NCBI GenBank assembly: GCA_027576995.1
Contig: JANBQC010000201.1
Span: 1 to 43,120 of the forward strand
Origin: Dimargaris cristalligena
Taxonomy: Eukaryota > Kickxellomycota > Dimargaritomycetes > Dimargaritales > Dimargaritaceae
Length of the DNA: 43,120 bases
Direction: 5' to 3'
This document shows positions 20,463 through 31,190 of the stretch, piece after piece (the stretch's first letter is position 1; each line of letters begins with the position of its first letter). The position numbers and the translations under genes are program-made. The notes under the pieces were generated by a model that had not been told where the DNA came from, did no database searches, and was given only the letters and a program-made list of their open reading frames with translations.

Positions 20463-21170
20463 TTACTGGACCTTCTTGCGACCGTCGAGGGCCTGGACAC
20501 GGGCCACGGCGCGGTACAGGTAGGTACAGGACTGGAGACACAGGGATGTGGGCACGATAATCCAGATGAAGTTCATAAACCCAAAGTAGAACCAGAAGTA
20601 GTAGGGGTGAGGGGTGCAATGCGGGGATCCCTCGAACAGGGTCGTGGCATAGTAGAGCACGTCACCGTACAACTGGGCCAAGGACACCAATGCCTGAGCA
20701 ATGTGCCGCACGGGGGATTGGCTGTAGATGCCGTAGGCGGCTACAAAACAAAGCGGGCCGTCGAACACGGCGGTGACCAGTTCCATCAACAAGACAAACG
20801 AATCGCTGGACAGGTACCGCGAGTCGCTGAGGGAGTATTCCTTCCAGAGCTGGCCAAACAGACTGGAGTCGCCGGCGAGGGTGGCGTGGTTGTAAACGAA
20901 GTAGCCCTCGAAGAACAGGTGGATGCAACCCGAGACGAGGAACCATATGAAGGTGGCCCGCTCCAAAGCGGAGAGCTGGGGGCGTTGGGTTAGGAGGAAG
21001 GCGGCGACGAGGCCGACGGCCACCACACAGAGGGAGAAGTAGCCGAGCAATTCCCCAAGGACCAGGGTGTTGGCGGCATAATGGGGCAGGGCCAGCGAGA
21101 TGGGGAAGTAGGGATGCGCCGAAGCGACGGTAGCGTTGAGAACGGCCTCCATAGCGTCTCGAAATAACAA
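20463..21170 (-). CDS. EBP: EBP-type sterol C8-C7 isomerase (cholestenol delta-isomerase)
   Basis: A single exon of 235 aa, close to human EBP (230 aa). The enzyme shifts the C8 double bond to C7 in sterol synthesis in the ER membrane. Four hydrophobic segments are visible, at about 35-60, 72-95, 125-148 and 190-213. Catalytic positions of human EBP are all present: His84 and Glu88 in GCIHLFFEGYF (human His76, Glu80), Glu130 and Thr133 in MELVTA (human Glu122, Thr125), and Asn200 and Trp203 in FMNFIW (human Asn193, Trp196). Other matches are QLWKEYSLSDSRY, QLYGDVLYY and YFWFYFGFMN. The basic C-terminus suits ER retention. Yeast and most Dikarya use the unrelated ERG2 for this step, so an EBP-type enzyme is notable in a fungus. 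A second Met at residue 7 could also be the start. Confidence 0.93.
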   Translation of the reverse strand: MLFRDAMEAVLNATVASAHPYFPISLALPHYAANTLVLGELLGYFSLCVVAVGLVAAFLLTQRPQLSALERATFIWFLVSGCIHLFFEGYFVYNHATLAGDSSLFGQLWKEYSLSDSRYLSSDSFVLLMELVTAVFDGPLCFVAAYGIYSQSPVRHIAQALVSLAQLYGDVLYYATTLFEGSPHCTPHPYYFWFYFGFMNFIWIIVPTSLCLQSCTYLYRAVARVQALDGRKKVQ

Positions 21171-21723
21171 TTAAATAGGGTTGAGGAAAGTTGGGGGGTT
21201 TAAAGAACGGCAAGCTCGATTATCCACGGCTTTACTAGGTTGGATCGATCACAGAAACCTAATAAAAATCAATAGTATAGCGGTATAAGAAAAGGACCTA
21301 TTGCCTGCCTTTTATATCTCTATAGACCTGAAAAGCACATGTCACACCCCATATTCCGGCTTAATAAAGCGCCACAGTATATAATATAATGCGAGTGAAA
21401 AAATAAAAGGAAAAATGGCCTGAGGTGTATTATTAGCAACAAGAAAGAAGGCAGAGTTGTGTATTTGATAATAATCTTTCATAGTTGACCCAGGGCAAAT
21501 GACCTATACAATGCGCCAGTTAACCACCTTCAACATCAGGGAGAGCCAATCCCTCACCTCAGCTGATACTAGCCTTAGGGTCCTGATTGGTCACAATGAT
21601 TCTCAAATAGTTGTTTCGATTCGAACTGGAGCCCAATGCGGCCCCGCAATTGCCTGTTTTGGGTTCGAATTATAATAATCCCCGGTAACTCAACTATATA
21701 TCCATCTGGCCTGATTGACACCA
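21171..21723. other. Intergenic region upstream of EBP
   Basis: A 553-bp AT-rich spacer holding the EBP promoter and the 3' end of the PPR-like gene. Short open frames exist but have no recognisable content. Confidence 0.5.
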
Positions 21724-23104
21724 TTAAACAAATACCGTACGATGTGCTAACATGGCCAACACGTCGTCCCGGTGAATAGCCGCTGGCCCAGTGGTATCGG
21801 ACCATATTGCCCAGGGACATGACGCGTCGAAGCCACCACCTCCTTCATGTAAAAACCTTTTCCCTAGCAATGCCTGCAATCCCGTATGATAATAGCGCCG
21901 CATGGCCTCCTCCTCCAATCCCGCCCAGAATTCCAGTTCCCGCTGCATTCCGGCCCACGCAGGAAAGGCGGAGGAGGGCACCACCGGGGCGTCCGTTGGT
22001 AGTTGGCCTAAGAGCGCAAGCACGGCGCGACTTTCATGAAACCAAAAGGCCCAGCCCACGGCGGTTAGGAGGGACCTGGCCGATAATGGTCGGACGCGCC
22101 TGTCCATCGCCAAAAGGCACTGGAGCACGTCGGTTTGGCCCCGGACGGCCAGGATGGCTACCACGCTCTCGAGTTGGCCCATCCAGGCCCGGGCGATGGG
22201 TGAATAAGCGGGGTAATGGACTGAGACGATCTGCTCGGCTACCTCCTGGGCGAATTGTTGCTCAATATGGCCGGTCAAGGTCAAGGGCAAGGTGGCTGTC
22301 GGACGATAGAACAAGGTGCGCAAGTGCATTGTACCGAATGGCTACCCGACCCGCCGGTGCTGGCGGTAGCTCGCCATCGCCCATGATGAATTGGTAGAGC
22401 AAATACCGGGCCTGGGGCCACGGCAAAGTACTTAATAAACCATGCAAGTAGGTAACTACGTCAGGCGATGGTCGAATTTGCATAACGAGGGCCCAAAGCT
22501 CGCTGCGATCCTGCAGGCATCAGATGAAGTTAATTTATAAATAGTGCGGGTATTGGTAGGGGGGGAGGAGTTAGCATGGGCTATTTTGGATATAAAGGCT
22601 AAGTGGGGATAGTCAACCAGCCCCTCCCCTCTTTTTCCATCCCAGTGGGGACTTTTATTTACACGATACACACAATTGGAGGTATCTCAAGTGGCGCAGC
22701 ATATCCTAACCAACTCAACCTACCGTTTGGGTCACCCGGCCGCTCTTGCGGAGCCGTTCAAATACGGCTGGAATCGTGTGAAGCTCAGTCAGCTGACATG
22801 ATGTGGTTGTTCCTTGGTCAACAATGCTCAAGCATACCCGTTTTTGGAATAAATTGTCGAGGCTGCTGGTATCACCAGATTCTTCTCCATCCGCCGCGGT
22901 TCTAGAGGCTGGATCACCTTCCCATGCGGGCTTTCCAGACGAAAGAATATCTTGATCCCAGTCCATCGATACTAATCTGCCGAGAGTATCGCGATTCTCT
23001 GATAAGAAGTAGCGGGGAGGGAGGGACGACCCGTGACCAACATAATTGAGAAAAAAAGTGCCCCCAAATAGCAACTTCCCGAATAAAGGGGAAAACACGA
23101 GCAT
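21724..23104 (-). CDS. PPR-like helical repeat protein, apparently frameshifted
   Basis: Exon 1 is 23104-22724 (127 codons, donor GTAGGT). The intron is 22723-22511 (213 nt, acceptor CTGCAG). Exon 2 starts at 22510 in phase 0. The start of exon 2 reads PSPDVVTYLHGLL, close to the pentatricopeptide repeat consensus. This frame stops at 22262-22264. From about 22341 a second frame stays open down to 21724 and carries similar helical repeats (for example LESVVAILAVRGQTD). The two frames must join by a +1 shift somewhere between 22341 and 22265. No intron with the usual donor fits there. The gene is either broken, mis-assembled by one base, or has an unusual intron. Intact length would be about 380 aa. 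PPR proteins usually bind organelle RNA, but only one clear motif is seen, so the function is uncertain. Confidence 0.55.
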
Positions 23105-23133
23105 AATGCCGAAGGGTGAATAATAAATTATAT

Positions 23134-23173
23134 AGAGGGGAGGGGAGGGGAGGGAAGGTAAGGTAAGGCAAGG
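23134..23173 (+). repeat. Purine-rich GGGGA/GGTAA simple repeat
   Basis: AGGGG units grade into AAGGT units immediately upstream of the PPR-like gene. Read from that gene it is a pyrimidine-rich leader tract. Confidence 0.7.
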
Positions 23174-24385
23174 ATGTAGTATTTAGTATACGTATCTCAA
23201 TGATGGCCCGAACGTGGATTTTGTCCAGACAAGCCATTACTTATATATCGCATTTAGGAGCCCAGCGAGCACACATTTGAAATAATCAATCATTAAAAAT
23301 GCTCTACTTTCTGATACAGTATATTATAGTCGGCCGACTTCAACCTAATTCAATGATTCTGCCCACCATATTGAAAAAAACTCACTCTCGAAAGTCCTGA
23401 ATATATAAAAATCGCCAAAATCTAGGGTACCCCCGCTAGGGGAGGTTGGACAATGTAGTGGTACTACCTAGACGATCTTCCCAACCTGGACTTTGAGGCA
23501 CTTTACCCACACTCTTCACCCTATATTCCTTTCAACGCCACAACATTAAAAAGCAATACATCTGATCAGACTATTTGGGACATGGTGTAGGGCTGGCCTA
23601 CGTTAGATGCCCATCAACCCAACCGCACCCCATCTACGGACTCGACCATGTCCTTGACCTGTCCCTTTCGGGAACAACCTACCCCAACGGTGTTACAGAA
23701 AACAACTAACGAATTCCAGAAATAAAGTGGCCTATACCGTAGATACTCAAATTGGTACTATTGGAGCTAAAGAACGTTGCCATTTGACCTCACGGCGCCT
23801 TTACTTAATTCGGTGGTATCGTGCTGGTCTGAGGTGTTCTGCACATGAATAATACACCTTTACCCCCAATATACAGGGTCCTAAGGTGAGGGGGTAGGTG
23901 CACACCTACTCACCTTTCTATTCTACTAAACACCGAGTTTTGGGACGGCAGGGGTGCCGGGAAAGTAGCCAATTTCTTGAATAATGTCCTTTGAGCGGCT
24001 AAGTTTGAAAAAATGGTTTTCCAGGAGAATAAGCGCCATAGTTCAAAACCACTGTGATGTGAGTGGGTGGTAATTGATGGTAAGGGGGTGCGTAAACCTC
24101 TCAATTACGTCCCTAGAAAGTCCCACTGCATCAAAATCTAGATACCACGTGCCAGCTTATTAGATAGAGCAGAGTGGCAACCCCCCAATCTATTAATGGT
24201 GGGGAGGAGTGAGTGCGGTCTCTATCTCTTTTCAGTCGAGCAACCTCCAGCAGTAACCAAGCAGATTGACCATTTTTCGCTTCGGAATTCACACATAAAA
24301 TATTGCTTAGAAAGCAACTGCCAGTTCGACTCAGCCTGGTAGTCTTATGTAGGCATAGTCCTTATTTGATTTCCTTCCGCCCTAA

Positions 24386-24414
24386 TACTACTACTACTAC
24401 TACTACTACTATTA
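24386..24414 (+). repeat. TAC/CTA trinucleotide repeat before AIFM1
   Basis: About nine TAC units end 14 bp before the AIFM1 start codon, so they lie in its 5' leader. Confidence 0.8.
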
Positions 24415-24427
24415 TTTCGCCCTTCCC

Positions 24428-26599
24428 ATGGCCGCATTGATTCGACACTCGGTAGGCCTCCGGGCCTCCAAACTCCCTCTCCTCCGACTGCCCCAACGTC
24501 CCTCGCTCAGCTTGCTAGGAACCACCACCCAACACCGTCTCCGGACTTCCACCGTCCCGACTTTTTCCCGTATAATCCAACGGGCGTATGCCTCCTCGGC
24601 CCACCATGACCACGACCATGACCATGGTCGCCACCAGCAGTCCAAAGCCCCCGAAGAGCCCTACGACCAAACCGAGCAGATCCTCGCCTTCGGCTCGTTT
24701 CTCGTCTTCGGGTCTATTTTTACCTACCTGAGCTGGACCCCCGTTAAGGCCGGCAGTTCCCAACCCTATAAACTGCTGCCGCGGGAAGACCGCCCACTTC
24801 GGACTACGGAGTCGGCGGCCCTCGCCTCCTCCTCCTCCTCTAATGCGGACGAAACCCAGTCCCCCGGTGAACCCTCCCCGGCCATCACCACCATCACTGC
24901 TGAACCACCGCTACCCGAGGGGGAAACCCGTCCCCTAGCGGGCTATTACAAATACGTCCTGGTGGGTGCCGGTACAGCCTCCTACCACGCGCTACGGGCC
25001 ATCAAGTCCAGCGACCCCCAGGCCGAGATCCTGGTGATTGGGCACGAAGAGGTGCCCCCCTACAGCCGTCCCCAGCTGTCCAAGGAAATGTGGCAGTCCC
25101 CCTCGTCCACCACCTTCCGTAACGCCTCGGGTCAGGAAGTATCGGTGTTCTACAAGGACCGCGGGGCCTACGCCATCGTGGAGTCTGATCCCGAAAGCGG
25201 CGAGATGGTCTACAAGTGCCCCCCGGCCTCCGCCGGTCGCGTTCCTCCGCCGATTTTATTGCTCGGCCACCGGGTCACGAAACTGGACATTGAAAAACAG
25301 CAAATCACGCTGGATACCGACCGCGTGGTCCAGTACGGCAAGGTACTGTTGGCCACCGGAGGCACCCCCCGGGAACTGCCACTGGTCCGTGACTTGCCTC
25401 CGCATCTCCGTGCCCAGACCAGTACCTTCCGTACTTTGGCCGACTACGAGGCGTTAGAAAAGGAAAGTCGGGTGGCCCGCCAGATTGTCGTGATTGGCGG
25501 TGGTTTCCTGGGCTCTGAACTGGCCTGTACCCTCGCCCAGCGCACCTCCTCCCCCTCCCCCCCATTGACTACCACCACTGGGGCCAGTCCGTCGGGACCG
25601 GGTAAACCGCACCGACTCCAAGTGACCCAGGTCCTCTCCGGCTCGACCGTTCTGAATCGCGTGCTCCCCCGTTACCTGTCCCGCTGGACGACCGAACAGA
25701 TTGCGGACCTCGGTGTGGATGTCCTGCGCCATAAGGAAATCACCCGGATCAGCGAAACGGAATCGCTCCACGGTCCCGGGTCTACCCCCAAACTAAGCAT
25801 CGAATTCAAGGATGGGGCCGTAGTGGAAGCGGACCACATTGTCCAGGCTATTGGCATCGACCCCGACGTGGCCCTAGCCCGCCAGGCCGGTTTGGAAATC
25901 GACGCGGGGCGCGGCGGCGGTATCGTTGTCAATGCCGAACTGGAGGCCCGCCGGAACGTGTACGTAGCGGGCGATGCGGCATCCTATTACGACACCCTCC
26001 TCGGTCGGCGTCGTCTCGAACATTACGACAATGCCGCCCAAATGGGCCATTTAGCCGGTAAAAATATGGCGGGCGAATCGAACCCCTACACCCACCAGCC
26101 GCTCTTCTGGTCCGATCTGGGCCCCGCCATTTCTTTTGAGGCCGTCGGGAAAGTCGACGCCCGTATGCCTACGGCTAGCGTGTGGGCCCGGGACGAACCC
26201 ACGCCCGCACCCGCGACCGAAGCCCTTACGGAGGATGTGGCGGCGACCATCGAGGAAGGCGAGATGCAACCCCTGTACAATGGCGTGCAAGCCGCCGATG
26301 CCGATCGGGCCGCTAAGCGGGCGGCGTTGGCTGCCGCCAATACTACTACCACTACCACTACCACTACATCCACGTCGATCCAAACACCAACCCAGGGACC
26401 GGATGAGTACAAACGCGGGATCGTGTTCTATTTAGAAGATAACCATATCGTGGGCATGGTCGTATGGAACCTACCGGGCAAAATTGAATTGGCCCGTCAG
26501 GTCGTATTGCGGGGTGAATTCAAATACAAGCATGTGCAAGGTCTAACGCGCATGTTCAATATTCACCAAGTTGAGCCGAAACGGGAACCCGAGGCCTAA
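24428..26599 (+). CDS. AIFM1: Mitochondrial apoptosis-inducing factor 1 (AIFM1-type flavoprotein)
   Basis: A single exon of 723 aa. The N-terminal presequence is rich in Arg, Leu and Ser (about 1-54). A His/Asp run follows at 59-69, then a membrane anchor ILAFGSFLVFGSIFTYLSW (85-103), as in animal AIFM1. The FAD-binding Rossmann motif GAGTAS is at 180-185, then PPYSRPQLSKEMW, matching AIFM1 PPYMRPPLSKELW. The NAD site VVIGGGFLGSELA begins near 355. The second FAD motif NVYVAGDAASYYD begins at 510. The AIF C-terminal domain shows YTHQPLFWSDLGP and ends with MFNIHQVEP, like the animal LFNIHED end. AIFM1 is an inner-membrane NADH oxidoreductase that supports MIA40-dependent import and respiratory complexes. 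A poly-Thr tract near 638-647 sits in the loop that is variable in this family. The similarity to the animal form exceeds what I know of yeast Aif1. Confidence 0.93.
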   Translation: MAALIRHSVGLRASKLPLLRLPQRPSLSLLGTTTQHRLRTSTVPTFSRIIQRAYASSAHHDHDHDHGRHQQSKAPEEPYDQTEQILAFGSFLVFGSIFTYLSWTPVKAGSSQPYKLLPREDRPLRTTESAALASSSSSNADETQSPGEPSPAITTITAEPPLPEGETRPLAGYYKYVLVGAGTASYHALRAIKSSDPQAEILVIGHEEVPPYSRPQLSKEMWQSPSSTTFRNASGQEVSVFYKDRGAYAIVESDPESGEMVYKCPPASAGRVPPPILLLGHRVTKLDIEKQQITLDTDRVVQYGKVLLATGGTPRELPLVRDLPPHLRAQTSTFRTLADYEALEKESRVARQIVVIGGGFLGSELACTLAQRTSSPSPPLTTTTGASPSGPGKPHRLQVTQVLSGSTVLNRVLPRYLSRWTTEQIADLGVDVLRHKEITRISETESLHGPGSTPKLSIEFKDGAVVEADHIVQAIGIDPDVALARQAGLEIDAGRGGGIVVNAELEARRNVYVAGDAASYYDTLLGRRRLEHYDNAAQMGHLAGKNMAGESNPYTHQPLFWSDLGPAISFEAVGKVDARMPTASVWARDEPTPAPATEALTEDVAATIEEGEMQPLYNGVQAADADRAAKRAALAAANTTTTTTTTTSTSIQTPTQGPDEYKRGIVFYLEDNHIVGMVVWNLPGKIELARQVVLRGEFKYKHVQGLTRMFNIHQVEPKREPEA

Positions 26600-27172
26600 T
26601 CCGGCCAGTGTTTAGAATAGAAAGAGGGTCCCAGTTAAAAATGATTGATGTTTATTTATTTATGGGCAGAGCTGCTGGCATTACTTAATAAATCACCCGA
26701 CCTCCTAACCCATAATGCTGTGAGGCCCGGCCCAACATGGCCGCTAGGCTATAAAGTTATATACCTATGTACCGATGTAGGAAGTATTTGAATAACATGT
26801 CCAGTTCCCGGGCGCGCGAGGATACTGAATCGGTGTGAACGACACTATTACACAAGCCGTTATAAGCGTAACGCTATTTTGGTAAGGGGTATACAGTCAT
26901 CGAAATACCTATTTTTGTACGCATATATTGGAATGATGGGCTTTATTTAGATAAATCCTTACTCGGGGATTAAATTTTATTAAACCCGGCCATGGGTCAA
27001 GAGAAGGATACCGCCCTTCACGAGTCACCATCCATCGGATTGGCATATTGGGGATGAATGTTGGTATTGTCAACCAACCTGACTGACCCAACAACAGTCA
27101 GACCTTACCCTTAGTGTAGCTGGAAGATTTACCTACACTCTGCGGAAAGGTATTAGATTGCGGCGGTAAAAT
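26600..27172. other. Convergent intergenic region between AIFM1 and FAHD1
   Basis: A 573-bp spacer with TTTATTTATT and ATTAAATTTTATTAAA sequences that suit 3' ends. Unlike other convergent spacers here it has no long T-run/A-run palindrome. No gene is supported. Confidence 0.5.
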
Positions 27173-28325
27173 TTAGGCACTGGGTTTAAAATGAAACCCG
27201 CCCTGGCGGGCCACCACGGGGAAGGTCAGGCGACTAAGTTCCTCGTAAGCGGCTTTTTCGCCGCCCGCTGGGGCGACCAGATTACCCATTCCTACAGTAA
27301 TGGACTGACCGGGTTCAATCGGCCCGACCCCCTTGGGCGTGCCCGTCAGCACCACATCCCCCGCCTCCAACGTCATGATACTGCTCACGTGGGCAACCAG
27401 CTGCGGAATGCGAAACAGCATATCCGCTGTCGTTCCGTCTTGTTTAGCCACTCCATCCACTTCACACCAGAGTCTCACTTGGTGGGGGTCAGTTACCCGA
27501 TCGCGGGGGATAAACTCACCGATGGGCGTGAACGTGTCAAACCCCTTGGCGGCACTCCAGGGGAGTCCCCGGTGCTTGACGTCGTCCTGCATATTACGTG
27601 CGGTGAGGTCGAGGGCGAGTGCATAGCCGGCGACGTGTTTCATGGCGTCCGCCTCGGCAATATCGCGGCCGGTTTGACCAATGACGACACCGAGTTCCAC
27701 TGCGCAATTCCGATGGGGGTAATAATAGTAATAAGATGATCAAGTGAGTGGAGAGAAGAGGGGGGGCAAACTAGCTATAATATTTACTAGAGGATTGAGG
27801 GGGAGAATAGTAAGTAGCAGGTAATAGGTGGTGACTGTACGGAGTGACGCCTTGACCTTGACCTACAGGGGTTGTCACTGTAATACGCCAGTATCGAACT
27901 AGGTTACAGGCTCCATAACGCGCGAGTTACATGGCCTACCTTCATGGTGTACGGTGCAGCCCTGGGGAACTTCGATGGGCTGGGGTGGGGTCACATAGGA
28001 TGAAGTGGGCTTGAGGAAGAAGAAGGGGGCCTTCGGGACCTGGTTACCTAACTCAAGGGCATGATCCCTTTAGGGCGGAATGGGGGGGGGAGATGTAAGT
28101 ATATAGAGAGAGGGTGGATGGGCTAAGTTTATCGGACAGTGCCTACTGTCCGAATGAGGTATATTTGGGGAGTAGACTCTATGCGTCCGTTAAAAAGTAG
28201 GACGGATGAGGGGGGTTGGGGGTGGGGAATGAGGGTAAGAAGCGGGCTTTCTTGGCTGCGGTAAGTTACCTGAAGTTACGCCCAATGGCGACGATCTTGC
28301 GACCGGTGGATACAAACGAGCGCAT
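27173..28325 (-). CDS. FAHD1: Fumarylacetoacetate hydrolase domain protein (FAHD1-like acylpyruvase / oxaloacetate decarboxylase)
   Basis: Three exons on the minus strand: 28325-28270, 28067-27940 and 27699-27173. Introns are 202 and 240 nt, with GTAACT and GTAGGC donors. The joined protein is 236 aa (human FAHD1 is about 221-224 aa). Exon 1 encodes RKIVAIGRNF. Exon 2 encodes DHALELGN, then FFFLKPTSSY and VHHE. Exon 3 completes the metal site VELGVVIG and continues with GYALALDLTARN, GLPWSAAKGFD and the hallmark LTGTPKGVGP. The two glutamates of HHEVE and the aspartate of LDLTAR form the expected divalent metal site. FAHD1 enzymes decarboxylate oxaloacetate and cleave acylpyruvates in mitochondria. 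Exons 1 and 2 are too short to stand out as open frames, but they splice in phase and restore the family N-terminus exactly. The symbol is by family similarity. Confidence 0.9.
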
Positions 28326-28759
28326 GGTGAAGAGTGGGCGAAAGTAAGGAGAAACGAACTAGTAACGTTAAAGGAGCAAAGCGAGCGGTGGTGAAGTCAA
28401 TCCGGCCAGAGGCCCTTCGACTCCATTAGCTGCTTGACATGCGGGGTGGGGGGGAAGAGACCAAGTCAAGTTGAGTCGAGTCTCCAATCCCAGTAGTTTT
28501 CCACCACCTAACACGGGGGGATTTTCATCAGACATCGCGGGTCGGGTGGTTAGAGCAACATTATTCAGCACTTGCCAAAGTATCATCCACATTCTGAATA
28601 TGTCTGGAGTTTCTAAAATTAAACCGGGTTTGCCCGCAAGTACACCAACCTTCTTAATATCGGGCTGTTACCCATACTACTTTCACTACAGCCCTACTAT
28701 ATATTAAACACATACACTTGGACGCTCCGTTTTAATACTAATGTCTATTCGCAATCCTT

Positions 28760-28776
28760 TATATATATATATATAT
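28760..28776. repeat. TA dinucleotide repeat
   Basis: A short alternating AT tract. Confidence 0.8.
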
Positions 28777-29151
28777 TGTTATTCCAATACATTCAAGCTA
28801 CGCGTCGTAATTTTTTTACATTCCAAATAAAATTTTGAACACTCCTGAACTTTAACCGACTCGGTGGTGTATGGAAGTTTAATTTAACGACGCGAAATGA
28901 TCCGAGTCACTACTACCAATAGGCTAAACAGTGTGCTTTTATCTACTAGAATGATTTAGCACATATCAGAAAATGAAGCACATTTATCTTGCACTCACTG
29001 ATTCGATTTGAAGCAATTCACCAACATTGCTGGCACTGTTGTAGGGCAAATCCCTGAAGTACAACGAAATATATCTTACCAAATCAAGTAGTGGTATTAC
29101 AATGAAAGGGATCCGGTGGGTCTGAGGGTAAGTGTGAAGAACGGGGGTATG

Positions 29152-29184
29152 AGGATGCGGATGTGGATGTGGATGTGGATGTGG
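29152..29184 (+). repeat. GGATGT hexanucleotide repeat
   Basis: About five GGATGT units with one GGATGC variant. Confidence 0.8.
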
Positions 29185-29896
29185 CAACCGATATAGCCCA
29201 TCACTTTCCCGCTTCTCACTCACTCGTATTCACCCTGTGTAGTGACGGGATCACCGGCCTAGGATGCGAGAGAGAGGGGGAGTAGAGGATAAGGTGCACC
29301 AGTGTATCTTCGCAGTGGTGCCAAACCACTTGTTCTGCCAAGTTGGCCAGTGAGGCGGAGACAGGCCACTTGGGACTGTGGGGACCGACGGAACATTGAC
29401 ACGCTGCGAAATCAATAAATATATACTTATGTAAACGCGAGGATTGCGGCAGGTGGAAAGCGATAGATGAATGAAAAGGTAGGGGTGGAATAAAAACGAA
29501 TCATGCTCATGCCGGAATCTAGCGGGGCTGTCAGATGGATAGTGAGAGGGTTTTGTTGACGACCTCCCGGAGAACCCCGCCGAAACGCTTCCAAAGTGTA
29601 AACAACCCCACCGAGTCGCGGCAGTCGGAATGTGGGAGGGAGGATGCGGGGTAATTAAGGAGAGCGAACTAGAGCTAGGGTGCTAACCAAAATGAACTCT
29701 GTGGCATCCCTCTCTCCCAATCGATGCACCTGGATAGCAGGGGATGTAGAAGGAGGAGGGCAAAGGAGAAAGGGGGAAATAGGGGGGGGGATATGAGATT
29801 TGGCGTAAGACTAGCCAAATACGACTAGGGAGTGTGGTAGAGTAGGTGACAAACTACAGCACCCCCTAAAAGTCCCCTAAATCTACCTATTACGGA

Positions 29897-29935
<39 letters not shown>
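29897..29935 (+). repeat. CT dinucleotide microsatellite
   Basis: An almost uninterrupted CT run with one TTT interruption. Confidence 0.85.
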
Positions 29936-30665
29936 CCCCAAGGCATGGAAGCTCTCCTTTGCGATGCGTAATGGGTTGATCTGGACTTTGATCTCCTTAC
30001 CTTATTTACCAATATGCTTTGGTCTAGAAAAATAGGAGGAGGAGGCGTTGGGGCTAGTATAGCGGGGTGACCATCCGATCCGCCCCGCGTTACATGGTGG
30101 TATTGTGATTGTCTAGTTCTCCACCATTCGAACGAGCGTTTGGTCAAAGAAAGGACGAGCTGTTTAATATTTTTATTACGGTTTATTTGATTATGTTGTT
30201 ATTATTATTCCGATCCCTTACGATCTCTGCTTTGTAGTCCGAATCATCAGGCCTCCGTTTTGCATTTTTATTACCCGATCCGGACGGAGTTGGTAGAGAA
30301 CGGGAGAGGGGAGGTATTGCCCATGTCGGTAGGAGTGACGAAGGGATTAAACGGCACCTTTGAGTCAGCGGTTTCGGGAAATGCGTAGGCAAAGTGAATA
30401 GTCCGGGATAATAGTGTTAGACCTGAGGGCGGCTGGAGTAGTGAACGATGTTCAGGGCTGTATTTATTTTTGTTTACGACTGTTAGGACAATCAATCACT
30501 TGCCACTCAGGTACTCCCCACATTACCACCACCCCCATTCCGCTTACCGGCTACACTTCCGCGTACAGTGGTGGTTCTGATAAAATGGCATTTACACTAG
30601 ACGTAGCGCACTTCCCCGCGCAACGGATGATACTTTCGGTCACCGGGAGATGAAACGCGGGGGAG

Positions 30666-30671
30666 TATAAA
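30666..30671 (+). promoter_or_regulatory. TATA-like box of the RhoGAP-like gene
   Basis: TATAAA lies in a GC-flanked setting (GGGGGAG before it). It is followed by pyrimidine-rich sequence all the way to the ATG at 32540. If used, the leader would be about 1.85 kb. Inferred from sequence only. Confidence 0.3.
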
Positions 30672-30915
30672 CAGTATACCCCGCCCCGCATGCCCTCCTC
30701 CAGTTACTCTCTCTCCCCTGCTTGCGAGTTCGCTACCACACTTGCCACACCGATCTCTAACTCTTCTCTCCTTCCCGACTCGGTGGATTCCTTCTTACCA
30801 GTCCCCGTATTTGTCGTGGGGCACTCCTGTCACTATCACTGTGCTAGTCTACCGCCACGGCTCTTTTTCTTGAAGGGGTTTGGGATTATATAACCACAGG
30901 GAACGTACGCCACTC

Positions 30916-30925
30916 CCGGTCCCGG
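30916..30925. promoter_or_regulatory. CCGGTCCCGG (fits CCGGNNCCGG) in the leader region
   Basis: It fits the everted CCGG spacing bound by zinc-cluster factors such as yeast Leu3. The same decamer occurs at 35315-35324. The regulatory role is inferred. Confidence 0.2.
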
Positions 30926-31103
30926 CTTGTCGTTCTATAGCTCACCTTTGCATTATTGCTCTTCAATCAACCAGCATCTCTCGTCATCCTCGCATTGGCA
31001 TCCCCACTTTCGCTTCCTCTTCCGTCGTCTCAAGTGTTTGTACATAACCTTTCTTCGGCTATAACCGTTCCTCCCGCATACGCTCCACTGATCGTGTTCT
31101 TTT

Positions 31104-31126
31104 TATATATATATATATATATATAA
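31104..31126. repeat. TA dinucleotide repeat in the leader region
   Basis: About eleven TA units. Confidence 0.85.
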
Positions 31127-31190
31127 TTTCGGTTCTATTATCCATCTCTCGGCAGGTGTAGTAGAGTCATCATCAACTGTCATTCAATAG

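Larger units (their letters stand above)
23105..24427. other. Divergent promoter region between the PPR-like gene and AIFM1
   Basis: A 1.3-kb spacer. It contains a GGGGA-rich tract at 23134-23173, a CACGTG at 24146-24151 upstream of AIFM1, and a TAC triplet repeat just before the AIFM1 ATG. No coding region or RNA gene is supported. Confidence 0.55.

Noticed and set aside
30690..30893. 67-codon frame MPSSSYSL... in the leader region
   Set aside because: Composition follows the pyrimidine-rich strand; at most a uORF, no protein evidence.
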